This document shows positions 1 to 11,620 of a stretch of 64,000 bases of DNA, in pieces. Positions within the stretch are counted from its first letter, which is position 1, and every line of letters starts with the position of its first letter. Source of the stretch: Capitulum mitella (lineage: Eukaryota > Arthropoda > Thecostraca > Pollicipedomorpha > Pollicipedidae). The position numbers were made by a program, and so were the translations under genes. Location of the stretch: NCBI GenBank assembly GCA_030062745.1, contig CP099842.1:4693822-4757821 (forward strand), read 5' to 3'. Under the pieces are notes generated by a model. It was given only the letters and a program-made list of their open reading frames with translations, was not told the origin of the DNA and ran no database searches.

Positions 1-623
1 AAGATGTTTTGTTGAAAATATAACCGTGGTGGAATGCTGTTTTTCTGCCAACATATTTTTCCCCATTTTTGTTGTGGATTTTCTTCTTTCTTCTTAACCT
101 CATTATGGGCACATATTTATTCAGTTCTAGTCTGGTCTTCCAACAAGTTACTGTTGATGTTTTTTCATTGCCCACTGTGTGTTGTTCATCAGGTGATCTA
201 TTCTCAGTGGCCCTCTGTATGCTGGCCTGGTGAATGATTGGTAAAAGAGGACTTTTTTCAGATCAGTTGATGAGCTGACCCACTGTTAAAGACCATTTGT
301 ATGCCAGTGTTGTCCCTGCATGTTCAAGACCAGCAGACCCCATTGTTGATAGTGCGGACACTGCATGGTATTGGTGACCCTCCTACTCTTTCATCCTCAG
401 CTTTTGAGCAATTGACCCACTTAAAAATATTGTTATCAGCTTTTGAGCAGCCAGCTGGCCATTCACGGCAAGTCTCTGTCCCAAGAGTGGACAGCATCAG
501 AACACAGTACTGTGGATCCACATCTGTAGCCTATGAATGAAGCAATCTGGCAAATTCTTGATTCCACTCTGACACTCTGAACCAATGCAGCAGTCTGATG
601 TTTTGCAACTCCCTCCTTCACAG
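1..623. other. Flank / intron upstream of first visible TM7SF3 exon
   Basis: No coding exon is recognisable here. Frames are short and of random composition. The stretch ends in a good acceptor (pyrimidine-rich, then cag at 621-623), so it is most likely the intron that separates a first exon outside the window from the exon at 624. Confidence 0.6.
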
Positions 624-944
624 ACGGGCGGCAGCCAGACTCCACAGACCCTTCAGGGCCATTCCTCCTGGACCTGCCGCTGGCGCCCGGCGCCGTCCAC
701 CAGCTGACCATTAGCCTGATCCCGGCCAGTGCTCAGTTCCTGCTGGTGCAGGCGCACGTGCAGCGAGAGAACGTGTCGTTGTCCCAGCTGGCGCCGGGCG
801 GGGTGCCGGAGCTGGTCGCCGGCCGTCACGTCGGCCTGGTGCTCCGGCCGGCGACGGCAGAGACCAGCGCCACCGTCACCGTCACCAGCCAGCAGCCCGA
901 CAACGCCACCGTCCTCCTCGTGGTCGCTGTGTATGGCAACAATG
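624..944 (+). CDS. TM7SF3: TM7SF3 exon a: N-terminal ectodomain
   Basis: 321 nt, starting with two bases of a split codon after ttcacag and ending one base into a codon before gtgagg. It encodes about 106 residues of beta-strand-like sequence with sequons NVS and NAT. It corresponds to the part of human TM7SF3 just after the signal peptide. The frame upstream must come from an exon outside the window. Confidence 0.82.
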
Positions 945-3900
945 GTGAGGAATGCATCCTGGTGGCACTGGTCAACTCTTGTTAGGAACTGCTGAAGGTC
1001 GCCCTGAACGATAGCTGGAAATGTGACGCATTGCTTGACGTAAGGCGGAGACTAGGGATGAATTAGGTTTATGTTAGAACATTATCATTACCAAATATGT
1101 GCCAGAGCCATGTCAAGAGGCAACTCCAGTTTGTTTGATGAAGCCTTCGCTGCGACGTCTGTGACGTCTGTTGCGTTGCCGTGTATTCCGTTCCGTTGCC
1201 GTTGCGGCGAATGGAGCTGAAGGCGTAATGCGTTCTCCTTTGTTGCCGTTTCTGCGCAACTGCCACGTCCGTATCCAGTAATCCCGAGCCGTGCGCTGCG
1301 TCCAGCTGCACAGAGCGGCCTTGTCCGGTCGTAATCAGCGCGGTGGTTTCTCCTCCAGTGCCGATACCGGGAGGCTGCAGCCAGACCGAGCCGGTGGCTA
1401 TCGCGCCCTTCTTCCGTCTCGAGTCGGCCCACGAGGCGTACACGTTTTTCGATCTGCCCAGGGCTCAAATGGGAGTCAACAGGTGCGTAACGAACTGAAT
1501 GTCCCGTAAATCGCTTTTGTCATTCAGCTGACAGAAATGGTTCACGAAATGCGGTTCAGGCTTGATGTCAGATATTTTCTTTAAGTTAAGTTAATTAAGC
1601 TTAAGGCAATAAAACATCGAAGCTTTCTTAAGATCATTGACAGGTGTTGCTTGGCTGTACGTAAACATGACGTTTTCAGGCGCCGACTCATCATGCGTCA
1701 CAGTTCGATGTCGTCTTTTTTCTGCCTGCACCATTTGCCACTCAATACTGCTTGTGGTTGGCATGTCTGGGTGAGGCTGCAACCCAGCTCTGCAGTGTTG
1801 AGCTTTTCCGTGTGTCTGTGTGTTTACAGAGCTTTGTTTAATCATCATTAACTGTTGATCTCTGCACGGTGCGCCTGTCTTTGAATGTCATGTCTTTGAA
1901 TGTTTGAACATATGTCTGCCACTTACAGGAATGTGAGGACCACCTGCAATTTTGCCCGGACATTCATGAGCTACCACGTGTACCTGATGTACTCTGCATA
2001 CCACCTCCGAACCGACTACAGCAGGTTCAGGGAGGCTATCTCCCTCATGCTGAAGCCGGCCTCCTTGCAAGCCAATGCTATTGCGGTTAGTGCCTTCGCA
2101 AGTTGGTTGTGATGGTGACGATGTTGTAGTGATCATCAACATGTTGTGATGTTAGACGTGCTCGTTGTGGTGTTATATCTGTAGTATGACGAACTGCGAT
2201 GATTTATCGAGGGCTCAGTCTCAGGAAACATTCCTCTCAGCAATGGCAATGCCTCTGATGCTTCACACTTAAGCTTGTCAGTATGCTCGGATCATGGCAG
2301 ATATGAAGTGCAAACCCCCATTGGCCTGTCCCAGCCACCGTACGTCCGGATGAAAGCAACGCGGCTCTCAGAGCGCTCCCCGCGTGGCGCAGGTGGCAGG
2401 CCGCGAGCTGGCGCACCCGATGGTGTACACGTTCGCGCAGTACCGCGGCTATACGGCGGTGTACGGCGTGTCGGTGTCGACGCCGGCCGGGCCGGACTCG
2501 GTCGCCGCCTACGTGCCGGCCGTCCACCACGGCTGTCCGGTCTTCGAGCTGCACGGCGACCCGGAGTGCTGGGCCCAGAGTGAGTGCTGGCTCTGCCTCT
2601 GCGTCGGTGTGTCCGCCCTTGCCTCGGTGGAGGTCGCACGGCGCGCTCACAGCCATGTGGAGGCGTTCGTTGTAAGAGGAAGTCGGAGTTTTGTACAGGT
2701 GAGGTGGTTTCGCGCTGTTGTTGCCCGTTAAACGGACGTTTCTCGTGGGGCGAACCGGTTATTGTTTTCGTTCGTTTGGCTGGCGTTTTGGATGTGCTGG
2801 CCCGGATCTAAGTCCAGCCGAGGTGGGCCCCCGGCCAAAGGTTGCGTAGTTATCTCGTGGGTTTTTCTTCAGCTGTTGAGTAATTTACCCTGTGTCCGGA
2901 ACCATATAATTCCGAATGGGCTGATCGTCACAGTATCCGACGTTTCCAGTGCACGGTGGCCCGTGACTGGTATACAGCAGGGCGAGCACAGCAGCACCGC
3001 CATCTTTACATAGTGGCGCCCCACCTGCACGTGGCGGCGGTGCTACCGAAAATCCCTCTGACCTCGTTGCCGCCGTATGCACGTGGTGTCGGCCGCCTTT
3101 CATCTCGCTCTCGCTGTCCCCGGTGCCGGCCCAGATGTACGTGGTGGCGGCGCAGATGCTGATTTCCCTCTCTGTCCCCATTGCAGGCCCATGGCGGTGC
3201 TGCTGATTCTGGCCGGCCTGGCGCTGCTGATTAGAGCCGGCTCTGTCCCCAGTGCCGGCCCAGATGTACGTGGTGGCGGTGCTGCTGATCCTGGCCGGCC
3301 TGACGCTGCTGACTGTGGCCGCCTCCCGGCTGGTGCTTCAGGTCCTGTTGACGACCACCGTGCTGGTGGCCGGCCTGAGCGCGCTCCTGCTCCGCGCTCT
3401 GGTCTGGGACCAGCCGGACGGTGAGCGGACGGTTTGGGCGGGGATGCGCCGTCTCTGCCCCGGCGGAGACCGGCGCTGACTCACTCTGACCGGTGTTACG
3501 GCTGGTAGCGCCGTTAGCGACGCGGCAGAGTCATGGCACTTACTCCTGTAGCCGGTCGGTGTTTTAGTCTCGTTCTTTTTGGAGTCAGTGGTGTTGCTCT
3601 TTTTTGGTTATTTTCGACTTGTAAGAAGGGTCGAAGGGTCTTGGATTGCAGAAGAGCCCTGTTGTGGTCGTTTGCTATTATGTGACTTTTTCCAGCTTGT
3701 AGAAGCAGTCGAGGAATTTTAGAAGGAATTAGCAATACGGAATTTTAGAAGAGGAGTGCGATCGCTTCTGTTCGTTTGGATGACTCATTTTGTCTGCAAG
3801 TTCCCTGTCTCACTTCTCTCGCGCTGGAACCAGCTTGTAGACGGACGGCAACCCTTGCCTGGGGTCGGCGCCCAGTCCGTTGCTACGGCTCGACTTGACC

Positions 3901-6167
3901 CTGACGCGGTCGTGTTTGTTCGCCGATTTTTCAGCGGCGCTGGGCCTCGGCCTGCTGCTGGGCGCGGCCTGCGCCCTGTGGTACGCCCGTCAGTGGACGT
4001 TCGGCCTGTGGACGCGCGGCTACATGATGATCTCCATGGCGGCGCTGTTCGGCCTGTCCGTGGGTGCCGTCTTCTTCTTCACCCCGGCCGGTGAGTGTCC
4101 GCCGGCGGCTGCCGGGGAGAGGGGCTCTGTTCTGTCGGCGCTGTGGGACGCCAGCCTGGCGTCGAGATGTTGAGAAGAGCGGAGGCAGAAAGAGTGGACG
4201 GTTGGGAAATTCTTGCAGCTGGTGTTGTTTTGGGCTCTTTGAACGTATACGAGACAAGATAGGCGGACAAGGATGTTTTTCCCCTGGTAATGAATAGGTT
4301 CCCGTGATTGGACGGATCGTTGACTAATCTTATCTTGGTCAGATGTGCTGGACCTAGGCGTTGATCATAACACGTTAAGTCCAGTCGAACCCAGTGATAG
4401 TGCGGCTTACGTCAGTCGGCTCTGCTGTGTCTCCGCGGTGCGTGGTCAAATGACGGCGGTCCTGACCTCGGACCGTCTCCGCAGTCCGGATCCTGGACAT
4501 GGTCTCGGACCTGGTCTTCTGGCCGGCCTTTCTCCTGGTCACCTCGGTCCTGGCGTTCTGCGTGCTGCTGCCGAACGCGGACACGGTGAGCGTCACCGGG
4601 TCTGGTCGCCTCCTGCGACGCTGTGTTGCACGTGCGGTAGCGTGCCGCAGGGGTGGATCCGAGAGGGCAGGGGGTAGTGGTTGATACCCTTCTCTAAAAT
4701 GGCCCTGTTTGAGCATAAATGTTTGTGTTTGCCGTGTTAGTGATGAATACTGATATTTTGGACTTCGAACGTATCTGATAGATCAATCAAGGATCAACAT
4801 AGCATGCAGTGTGTTGCATTCTACGCCTTAGTTACCCACGTAATGCGTCCGGTTTTTAAGCCGTTTAGTTATCTGGGATGGTTTGGCTCCTCTCAAGACA
4901 GTTTGCTGGATCCATTTCTGCCGTCCTTAGAGCCAGTGTCACGGATGCTTAGGCCTTATCGAAGGTATAGCCACCCAAAGTGGCCTGGTAAGTTTGTTTC
5001 ATGCTGACTTGCCCCAAACGGTTTATGTGCATGAAAAAGTACAGACGTCCATTTGGGAGGGAAATTGAATGCTGATCGTTCCGTGACATGTAAAACCAGT
5101 TACTAAACCTCCCATTCTGAGGATTAAGCTGCGAGAGCATTGCTTTTGACGAGGCGTTTGGGCTTGACTGCGCTGACACGGTCTGTTTTCTGGCCGTCAG
5201 GGCGTCGTGCTGATCCGATCGGTATTGGGCAGTCTCTGGATCGCAGTGGGCGTCAGCATTGTTATCCGCTCGGTGATCGTCTACATCTTTATCAACATCT
5301 TCAGCCGTGCCGTCTACCCGCAGTTCCGCTTTGCCATCATACAGATGGCGTTCTTTGCACAAGGTGGGTTTTGTGCGCGGACGAAATTGTCTTCTGTTGT
5401 GTTTTTGTTTTTCGTAGGTTTGTGTGTTATGCCAGCATCATATAATCACTGACACTTGACTTTGATGGCAGTTACTGGCATTCCGGTACCAAAAAGCTGG
5501 CCGCCTGCTTCAGGATAACTTGTCATGATGTGATAACCGCTATAGGCTGCTCAGTGGATAGAGCGCTGGCCTACCCGTGCTGGCGAGACGGGTTCGAGTC
5601 GCCTCGGTGCTCGACATTTAGCCGTAGGTCAACTCGCAGCTGACCAGTAGAGGGTCGTACTGATTACCAAATGGTCGTGTACGTCGTTGATGGCACGTTA
5701 AACTTCCGTCACAAAACCAGCCGTCACCTGGAACTGCGCGTTCGTGTTTTGGGGTAGTCTTCTATGCAACGAGTTTTTGACGGGTTGCTAACATCACGCT
5801 ATCAAACTATAAGGATCAGATTCACTTGTAAAAAATAATACACACAACACTCCTCCCGTGAATGTTGTCAGCTGACCGTTTATGCTGCCGACACGTGGCC
5901 CTACGGCATGGCGTTTCTCTGCCCGCAGACTACGTCGTCGTCGTTCTGTTCGGCCTGCTGCTGCTGACGTCGGTGGGCGCATCCTGCGTGTGGCGGCAGC
6001 ACGTGCCGTTCACGAACCAGCGGCACGTGCGGCTGCCGTTCCTGTACCCGCCGGCGGGACGGCCCGGAGGAGGAGCGGGACCCCCTGCTGCCGGCGGAGG
6101 CAGGTCCGCCACCGACGGCCGGCCGGGTACGGCGCCGCGGCCTCAGCCTGAGCCGGAGCTGGCCTGA
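624..6167 (+). CDS. TM7SF3: TM7SF3-like seven-transmembrane protein, nine exons, 5'-partial
   Basis: Nine GT-AG exons join in a continuous frame of 544 codons plus stop; phases at all junctions agree. Order: an extracellular beta-rich region of about 260 residues with two N-glycosylation sequons (NVS, NAT) and Cys residues, including the PGGC motif that I remember in human TM7SF3; then seven hydrophobic segments in five exons; then a short cytoplasmic tail. The segment between TM3 and TM4 and the FFFTP motif after TM4 match human TM7SF3 (570 aa) in place and spacing. The family is a poorly understood membrane protein linked to survival of stressed cells. The signal-peptide exon is missing to the left. 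The gene converges on Pax6 6.5 kb away. Main alternative is another 7TM family with a large ectodomain, but the PGGC, VYxMY and FFTP landmarks favour TM7SF3. Confidence 0.85.
1359..1482 (+). CDS. TM7SF3: TM7SF3 exon b: PGGC motif region
   Basis: 124 nt between ctcctccag and gtgcgt. It encodes VPIPGGCSQTEP followed by an FFRLESAHEAYTFF stretch. This resembles the DPVPGGCN segment and the following strand in human TM7SF3 and is the clearest family signature in the ectodomain. Confidence 0.85.
1929..2085 (+). CDS. TM7SF3: TM7SF3 exon c: ectodomain
   Basis: 157 nt between cttacag and gttagt. It encodes RTTCNFARTF then SYHVYLMYSAYHL and an amphipathic helix. It corresponds to the Cys and YDVYQYFLPEN region of human TM7SF3. 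The donor gttagt is weaker than the other donors in this gene. Confidence 0.82.
2372..2579 (+). CDS. TM7SF3: TM7SF3 exon d: membrane-proximal ectodomain
   Basis: 208 nt, starting in phase 0 after ctctcag and ending before gtgagt. It encodes a beta-rich stretch with SVAAYVPAVHHGCPVFEL, matching the human segment around NTSAAYIPAHTYAC, and ends just outside TM1. Two conserved Cys (HHGC, PEC) probably form a disulfide. Confidence 0.85.
3015..3240 (+). repeat. Decayed tandem copies of the 5' half of TM7SF3 exon e
   Basis: Around 3113-3159 and again at 3174-3236 the DNA repeats the acceptor-proximal part of the TM1/TM2 exon (tgtcccc..tgccggcccag, atgtacgtggtggcgg, ctggccggcctg). One copy has lost the acceptor AG and the other runs into a stop in the needed frame. 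Shorter traces occur near 3015 and 3070. These look like local duplications, not alternative exons. Confidence 0.65.
3253..3420 (+). CDS. TM7SF3: TM7SF3 exon e: TM1 and TM2
   Basis: 168 nt between tccccag and gtgagc. It encodes two hydrophobic helices, MYVVAVLLILAGLTLL and VLLTTTVLVAGLSALLL, separated by a short basic turn. Degenerate copies of its 5' half lie directly upstream; this is the only copy with an intact acceptor and open frame. Confidence 0.85.
3935..4090 (+). CDS. TM7SF3: TM7SF3 exon f: TM3 and TM4
   Basis: 156 nt between ttttcag and gtgagt. It encodes LGLGLLLGAACALWYARQ and a second helix ending GAVFFFTPA. The FFTP ending of TM4 is one of the best matches to human TM7SF3 (SSVTFFTPLG). 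Confidence 0.87.
4485..4585 (+). CDS. TM7SF3: TM7SF3 exon g: TM5
   Basis: 101 nt between ctccgcag and gtgagc. It encodes ILDMVSDLVFWPAFLLVTSV plus the rest of the helix, aligning with the human DGVFWVTFSCIAIL segment. It ends in phase 0, unlike most other introns of the gene. Confidence 0.84.
5201..5363 (+). CDS. TM7SF3: TM7SF3 exon h: TM6
   Basis: 163 nt between ccgtcag and gtgggt. It encodes a hydrophobic helix (VLGSLWIAVGVSIVIRSVIV), then an amphipathic loop toward TM7. It corresponds to the human GSYSVVLAIDSYW region. Confidence 0.84.
5543..5716 (+). mobile_element. tRNA-derived SINE
   Basis: The first 70 bases look like a tRNA gene: an A-box-like ctcagtggatagagcgctgg and a B box ggttcgagtc at 5591-5600, so an internal Pol III promoter. 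A non-tRNA body follows, ending in gatggcacgttaaacttcc, a tail type I have seen in invertebrate SINEs. It sits in the last intron of TM7SF3, in sense orientation. No clear poly-A or target duplication was found. A real tRNA gene is unlikely because the acceptor stem does not pair. Confidence 0.7.
5929..6167 (+). CDS. TM7SF3: TM7SF3 exon i: TM7, cytoplasmic tail, stop
   Basis: 239 nt from after gcccgcag to the stop tga. It encodes TM7 (YVVVVLFGLLLLTSVGASCV), then RLPFLYPP, which matches RPFFPP after TM7 in human. The tail then becomes Gly/Pro/Ala-rich. In the +1 frame of the same DNA (from about 6058) lies an acidic di-leucine motif ERDPLL, like the ERTPLL near the end of human TM7SF3, so the predicted tail may be affected by an indel. 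Confidence 0.8.
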
Positions 6168-8755
6168 CCTCTGGAGCTGGAGCTGTCGTCCGTCTGAGCT
6201 GAAACGGCGCCCCGACCGTGCCGGAGCTGTCCTCTGCTGGAGACTGGACTGCTCCCCGCCAGAGCCAGGGGTGTTCTGTGACCTGGAGCTGAAGCTGTCC
6301 GCTGCAGGAGCTGGGCAGGCAAGGGCCGCTTTGTTTAGCTGGATGAGCCGGACGTCCTCTGCAAGAGCCCGCTTGAGCCGGGTCCAATCTCCCCGTGTGT
6401 GTCACAGCTGGAGCCACCGTCCGTGGAGCTTGGCAACGTGGTGTCTCGAGAGCCTCGGCGGTCCTCACGTGTACGATTTCCGACCAGGTACGACATTTTA
6501 CGACCCAGAGAAGTTATTCGCAACTCCGTTCTGAACCAGTCCAACGGAACCCGCGGAACCCGAGCAAAGTGTTCTTGGGTTCTGCCCACAAAGGATACCG
6601 GCGATTTGTACTTCGTCGTCCGTGGTTTGCAACGGACACTGGACCATCATTTTCGGCCTTCCCGAGATTGCCGCTAAGGTGATGCTGCTTGGGCGCTATT
6701 GACCCGTTGCTGAACTTCGGATTTTCTCCAGCGCTTTCGTAGGTGGTCTGGGCTCTTGAAGCTCAGCCTGGGTCGTCTTCCAGCACAATTGGGTATATCT
6801 GTTTGGCTGTGTGTCTTAATGGCAGTGTTCTCTACAGCGTGACATTGCTTCGTGAGGACGTGTGTTACGCGGTTTTTGTACTAGTTGGTGTGTATGTTGC
6901 CAAATGTAATAAGGGGAGTCATATCTTGTAAAAGACTGAATAGTGGGTCTTTGCAGACCCAGTTTTGCAAGAACTTCGTCAGAGGCGCTCTCAAAATTGA
7001 ATTGTGTGATTTTGTGCGCTTAGCCGAGAAAGTATACTGTGTACTTGTACGTACTCATACTGCGATGTAGTAACTGTACATAGGGCGTAACTTTTATTGC
7101 AACAGTTGAGTGGAGCCTGCCAATGTGGCGACAAAACTCAGACGGACAAAACGATGGACGTCCTTGTTAAGAGAAGGGGTTTGCCGACATTGAGTGAATT
7201 GCTTGCTTACTCAGCATCACCTGTTGCCTGCCGCAGCAAGGCATTACCTCCGTTCTTTGTCAGAATGTCTGCTTTGCGACACATGCTGTGTTCTGTCCCG
7301 AAGCATCAGCCATTGTTTGGTCGAATGTTGGCCACCTGTTTGGCGAGGTTTCCGCTCAGACCGCCTGTCTTGCCTGTCAGACTTAGCAGAAGCATGTTTC
7401 GGCTACATTTTTCACCCGATACGCGCGTGAGTGGGTATTTGCGCTAATGTAGGCGAAAAGTGTCCAGCCTTTGGTTACCCCGAGTCTTCTTCGTGGGGAT
7501 TAGTGGTATTTCATCCAGTAACCTCAGTACAACATTTCTGTTGCATTTGCCGGCGTAAACGGGATGATTCCTTGTGCCATTTTCCGGTGCGGCAAGTGGA
7601 CTGTCTTTCATGTCACAGTGGCAAAAGCGTATACGGCATGTTATTGCTGCAGGGCGTACATTCCCAGTATGACAATAGACAGGAAGTTGTAAGGTACTCG
7701 TAAGGCCGAGCTCTGCGTTGTGGCGGGATTTTGTATGGCTTGTTTAGTCGGCCAAGGATGCTGGTAAATACAGGCGTGATCAGTAAAACGAAATGTGTCC
7801 AAAATAACAGTGTTTGTAGCGGCGGCTTTGCCTTTAGCGCGACACTGACAGGGGTGTCATGATAGTTTTGTGTGGCCGAAATGTCATGTAGTAAGCGCAG
7901 CATTTACAGGTTCACCTGAGCTGTCACGCTTCGGCCTGCTGCATGCGCCAGCGGCTTCTGGAAGCGAGCTTTGTACAGGAGAGCGGAACAAGCAACGGTT
8001 GCCTAGCGTTGGTCATTTGAGTGGCAATATTCATGCTTGAAACTCCAGATGGGGTCTCGAAGACCCTGCAAGGAAATATCCTTGACAAAACCGCTAACCA
8101 TTTTCCACCTGTGGTAACGGTAATAGGCACTGCATGACTGCTCAGAAAGTCCTCCCATACACTGATAAGTTGAAGAGGCACAGCAGTCAACGAACATCGC
8201 TGGGTTTGTTCCGCAGGGTTTCAAGAACGCCTTTACCACTAGTGGTCTTTTTGAATACCTGCAGACTAATCCTAGGTAGGTACAATGCTGCACAGTGGAT
8301 TGGTTATCACTTGCTATCAAATTTCGAATGCAAAAAAAGACTTCAGCAACAAAATTGCATTCGGTAACGAAATAAGGAAAATATGCTGACGCCCGCTTGA
8401 ATCGATGCCGCCTTTTACCTTTCCGGTTTTTCCTTTGAACACAAAAATGGCGTCCGGTAAAATCTTTCCTCAGCGACACATGTGCATGATGTACATGGCA
8501 AAAGGAAACCAGTCTGCAGATCACGGACGTTTGATTTCGAACGCTAACCTGTCGTGCAGCACGCTGTGAAAAGAAGCGGAAATGTTTCGCTCCTGGCGCT
8601 GTTCGCACCGAAAACGGCCTGGGCACCTCTTCGGGTTGTACGTCGCGGCACGGGGTTGTCAGCGGTATTTGCCGCTTGGAGGGCTACAGCCAGGAAAACG
8701 GCCCGCTTGGCTAGGCCTAGACATGAGCATGGATACAGTTGAGGGACTATTCAGG

Positions 8756-8780
8756 TCATCCATCCATCCATCCATCCATC
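8756..8780. repeat. (ATCC)n microsatellite
   Basis: Six consecutive tetranucleotide units in the intergenic region. Confidence 0.9.
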
Positions 8781-10255
8781 GCCAGCGTGCCTAAATCTGA
8801 AGAAATGGTGTGTAAATATATAACAAAAGATGTAAACAACAATAACAAAAGTAAAATGGCAAACTAATTCGAGATACATAGCAAATTAAACAGTGTGTGA
8901 AAAGGGATGCGTGTGCATCTCAGTCTTAAAGAAGAAATGGGCATTGGATTCGTCTGTGACTATGCGTGGAAAGAGTTTACTTTGACGGAGTATTTCTTTC
9001 CCCATTAATTTTGGGAAAGTTGCGCCCTGAAAGAACCTAAAGCAAAAGTGTCAAAGACTTGTCGTTGATCAGAATGGATAAACTAATGGCGTGCCAGAAG
9101 TGACGGCCTTAAACGGCTTTTTCTTATCTTGGCGTGTTCCTGTTCGATATGGCGAAATGCTGGGGCGGTACCATAACCGTTTCCAGTGTTTTAGTGCTGC
9201 GAACAGGGATGACTCTTTCAAGGGGAGGTATTTTTCTCTTCCAATCCGACATGCCGTTCAATAACCTGGGTGTTTGTCACATCGGGCATGCGCTGAAGCG
9301 GCTTCACGCGCACGATTCCATTGTGGATCATTCACAGGACGCATCCATCCCCATTATTATTATTATTGTTATTATTATGATGGTTGCTGTTGCTATTGCT
9401 GTTCAGCATTTTTATTAAAACGTCATTGCGTGTAATCGTCAATGGAGGCGGCTGAGAGCCGGCTGCTTACGGCTCGGCTGTGTCGCGACCGACAGGCACG
9501 CCGCAGCAGGCCGAGGCCGCAGCAGGTCGGGGTCCGCCGCCATCCCGGCACCGTTCACGCTGCCAGCTGCGTCTCCCACACGCCTCTTGTCACACAGAAC
9601 CAGCGCATTCCTGCTGCAGATCGGGAATGTGAGTCGCGTCGGGGCTTTACCGTCTGACGGCAGCCTGCAACTGAGCGAACTTTAGGAACGGAGCATTGCC
9701 CGGCAAAGATACGCCCGGTTGCCCAGCTTGAGGATGAGGGCGTCTCTTCTTTGGTGCCTTGTTGCTGGAAGGGATTGCGGCGCACTCAGGATGCCACAGA
9801 AGAATGAAGGGAAGGAACTGGAGAACGCCTCTTGAGAGGCTTCCATCAGACAAGTCTTAATACAAATACCTTTTTTTGCTTCGGCAGCGCTCAACGATAA
9901 GTTCTAAACCCAAAACGTTCCGTTCATTTTGCAGGCCACTCTCCTCGGCATTGAGGACAGCAACCAAAGAAAGCCTCGCGGTAGCCAGATACATTTGATT
10001 CGGCGGGGAGATAATCTGAAATCCAGCAAATCTCTTGCCAGGGCTGTCGACCTGTATTCTTTTGAGAGGGCTCTGGCCCACTCAGTCTTAATTTCGCCCC
10101 CACCCAATGTTGGTTTGGGCCCCAATATTTTCTGCCGGTTTTAAATGAAAATGAGTAATAATAACGAAAAGAACGGCCGTAATAGATAAAAGATAGGCCT
10201 AAAATAAAGAATAAACCTTTAAAGCGCTGTATCTATTTATCTTTCCATCTCCCAT

Positions 10256-10273
10256 ATACATACATAGATACAT

Positions 10274-10352
<79 letters not shown>
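10256..10352. repeat. Compound microsatellite (CATA)n-(CA)n-(TA)n
   Basis: A run of catacata units, then about 13 CA units, then about 18 TA units. The TA part is self-complementary and likely to be length-variable. Confidence 0.95.
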
Positions 10353-10355
<3 letters not shown>

Positions 10356-11614
10356 GTACGTTTTTTGCTTTTGCTAGCCCTATAGATACATTTTCCCTGT
10401 ATACATGGGATAAGAACATTTTTGTTTGATAAATAGTAAAAAACTTACAAATTTCCGCTAGTCAAAATAAAGTGGGTTGAATCTGAAACCCACATTTCAG
10501 GGAGGTTAAGTTGTTAAGTTGTTAAGACCAGGGCCCTCGCCTCGGCCCCCGAATCATTTACAGAAATCGACACCCCTGGCTCTTGCATTTAATTTGCGTA
10601 GCCGTTCTCAGAAGATGGCTCCCGTGGTTTCTACTGGAGCGGAGTATTGGACTTTGGAAATGTCCCTCACACTGAGCAACCCATCGCCGTCTTATCCCGA
10701 CAGCTGCTGGGGTGTGCCACCACCTTCCGCTTGTACCGTCAGTGGCTGGTCCTTTGTACTGTCCGTGACTGGTCAGATTTAACGTCCGTACGTGGGTACC
10801 CGCACTGGCCTTGATTGGCTAACTGTACCGTCCGTGACGATCAGCTATGCTGTGCATAAATGATGGTCTGGTACGTTCAGAGCTGGCTGGTTGCTTCTCT
10901 GGTGGCTGAGCTTGTGAGGTGAGGGTCCTGGGGGAGGCTCAGGGTGACAGGACTGTGACACAGCAGAAGACCAGGGTCTCTCCCTTCCCCCACCCCACCA
11001 CCTACGCCAGTAGCCGTGGACTGATCACGGGCAATCCACCGAGCTACACTGCATTAAACTCCGAGTGCAGGGTTCAGTGAGACAGAAGCGGCCACGGAAT
11101 TCTGCTGCCACTCGCTGGCACGCGAGCACAACGTTTTTTGCGTTGACGTTTATTTGTAAACAAATCAGGTTCAGGCACCAACACACTGTTTTTGTGCCGT
11201 ATGTGTGCCATCTGATCGAGGAGCTGCTCAGCCCCAATAACCATTCGATCCTCTCGGAAACCAGCATCGGGCTCGTTTTAACGGTAAAATGGTATCGAAA
11301 GGGCACACCAAATATTACGAGGTCCATTGAAAGAATGACATTAAAACTTTAACATCATCCCCATCTACGGTGCGGTTTTGAGCATTCAGCTGCTTTCACA
11401 CGCGTTCCCAAGCGAACAACTTCATGAATATTTTGACGGGTGCCAGATTTGCTTTATTTCCTTTGTTAAACACTGGATTGGTCTATTTTTTTCCAGCAAG
11501 CTAACGTCTTTAACGACAGTTGAATACTGAAACAAACTGGCAAAAACGCCAAGAATGTCGCCATGTAGCTGAGTACTCATATCTAAAATTGAAAACTAGG
11601 ACATATTATCTCAG

Positions 11615-11620
11615 TTTATT
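11615..11620 (-). terminator. Candidate Pax6 polyadenylation signal
   Basis: tttatt on the + strand, so AATAAA on the - strand, is the first canonical signal below the Pax6 stop codon, about 1.03 kb away. This would give a 3' UTR of roughly 1 kb. The hexamer alone is weak evidence in AT-rich DNA. Confidence 0.35.

Larger units (their letters stand above)
6168..11614. other. Intergenic region between convergent TM7SF3 and Pax6
   Basis: The first few hundred bases are GC-rich and probably the TM7SF3 3' UTR. Beyond that the DNA is close to even composition with stops in every frame. A 207-codon frame on the minus strand (8003-8626) shows no recognisable domain. A clear AATAAA signal for the plus-strand gene is not found nearby; the first close group is at about 10200-10215. 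Confidence 0.5.

Noticed and set aside
5543..5614. tRNA gene
   Set aside because: Has A and B boxes but no pairing acceptor stem and continues into a SINE body.
8003..8626. 207-codon minus-strand open frame
   Set aside because: No domain, no family likeness and no splice context; in non-repetitive DNA of even composition it could be chance.
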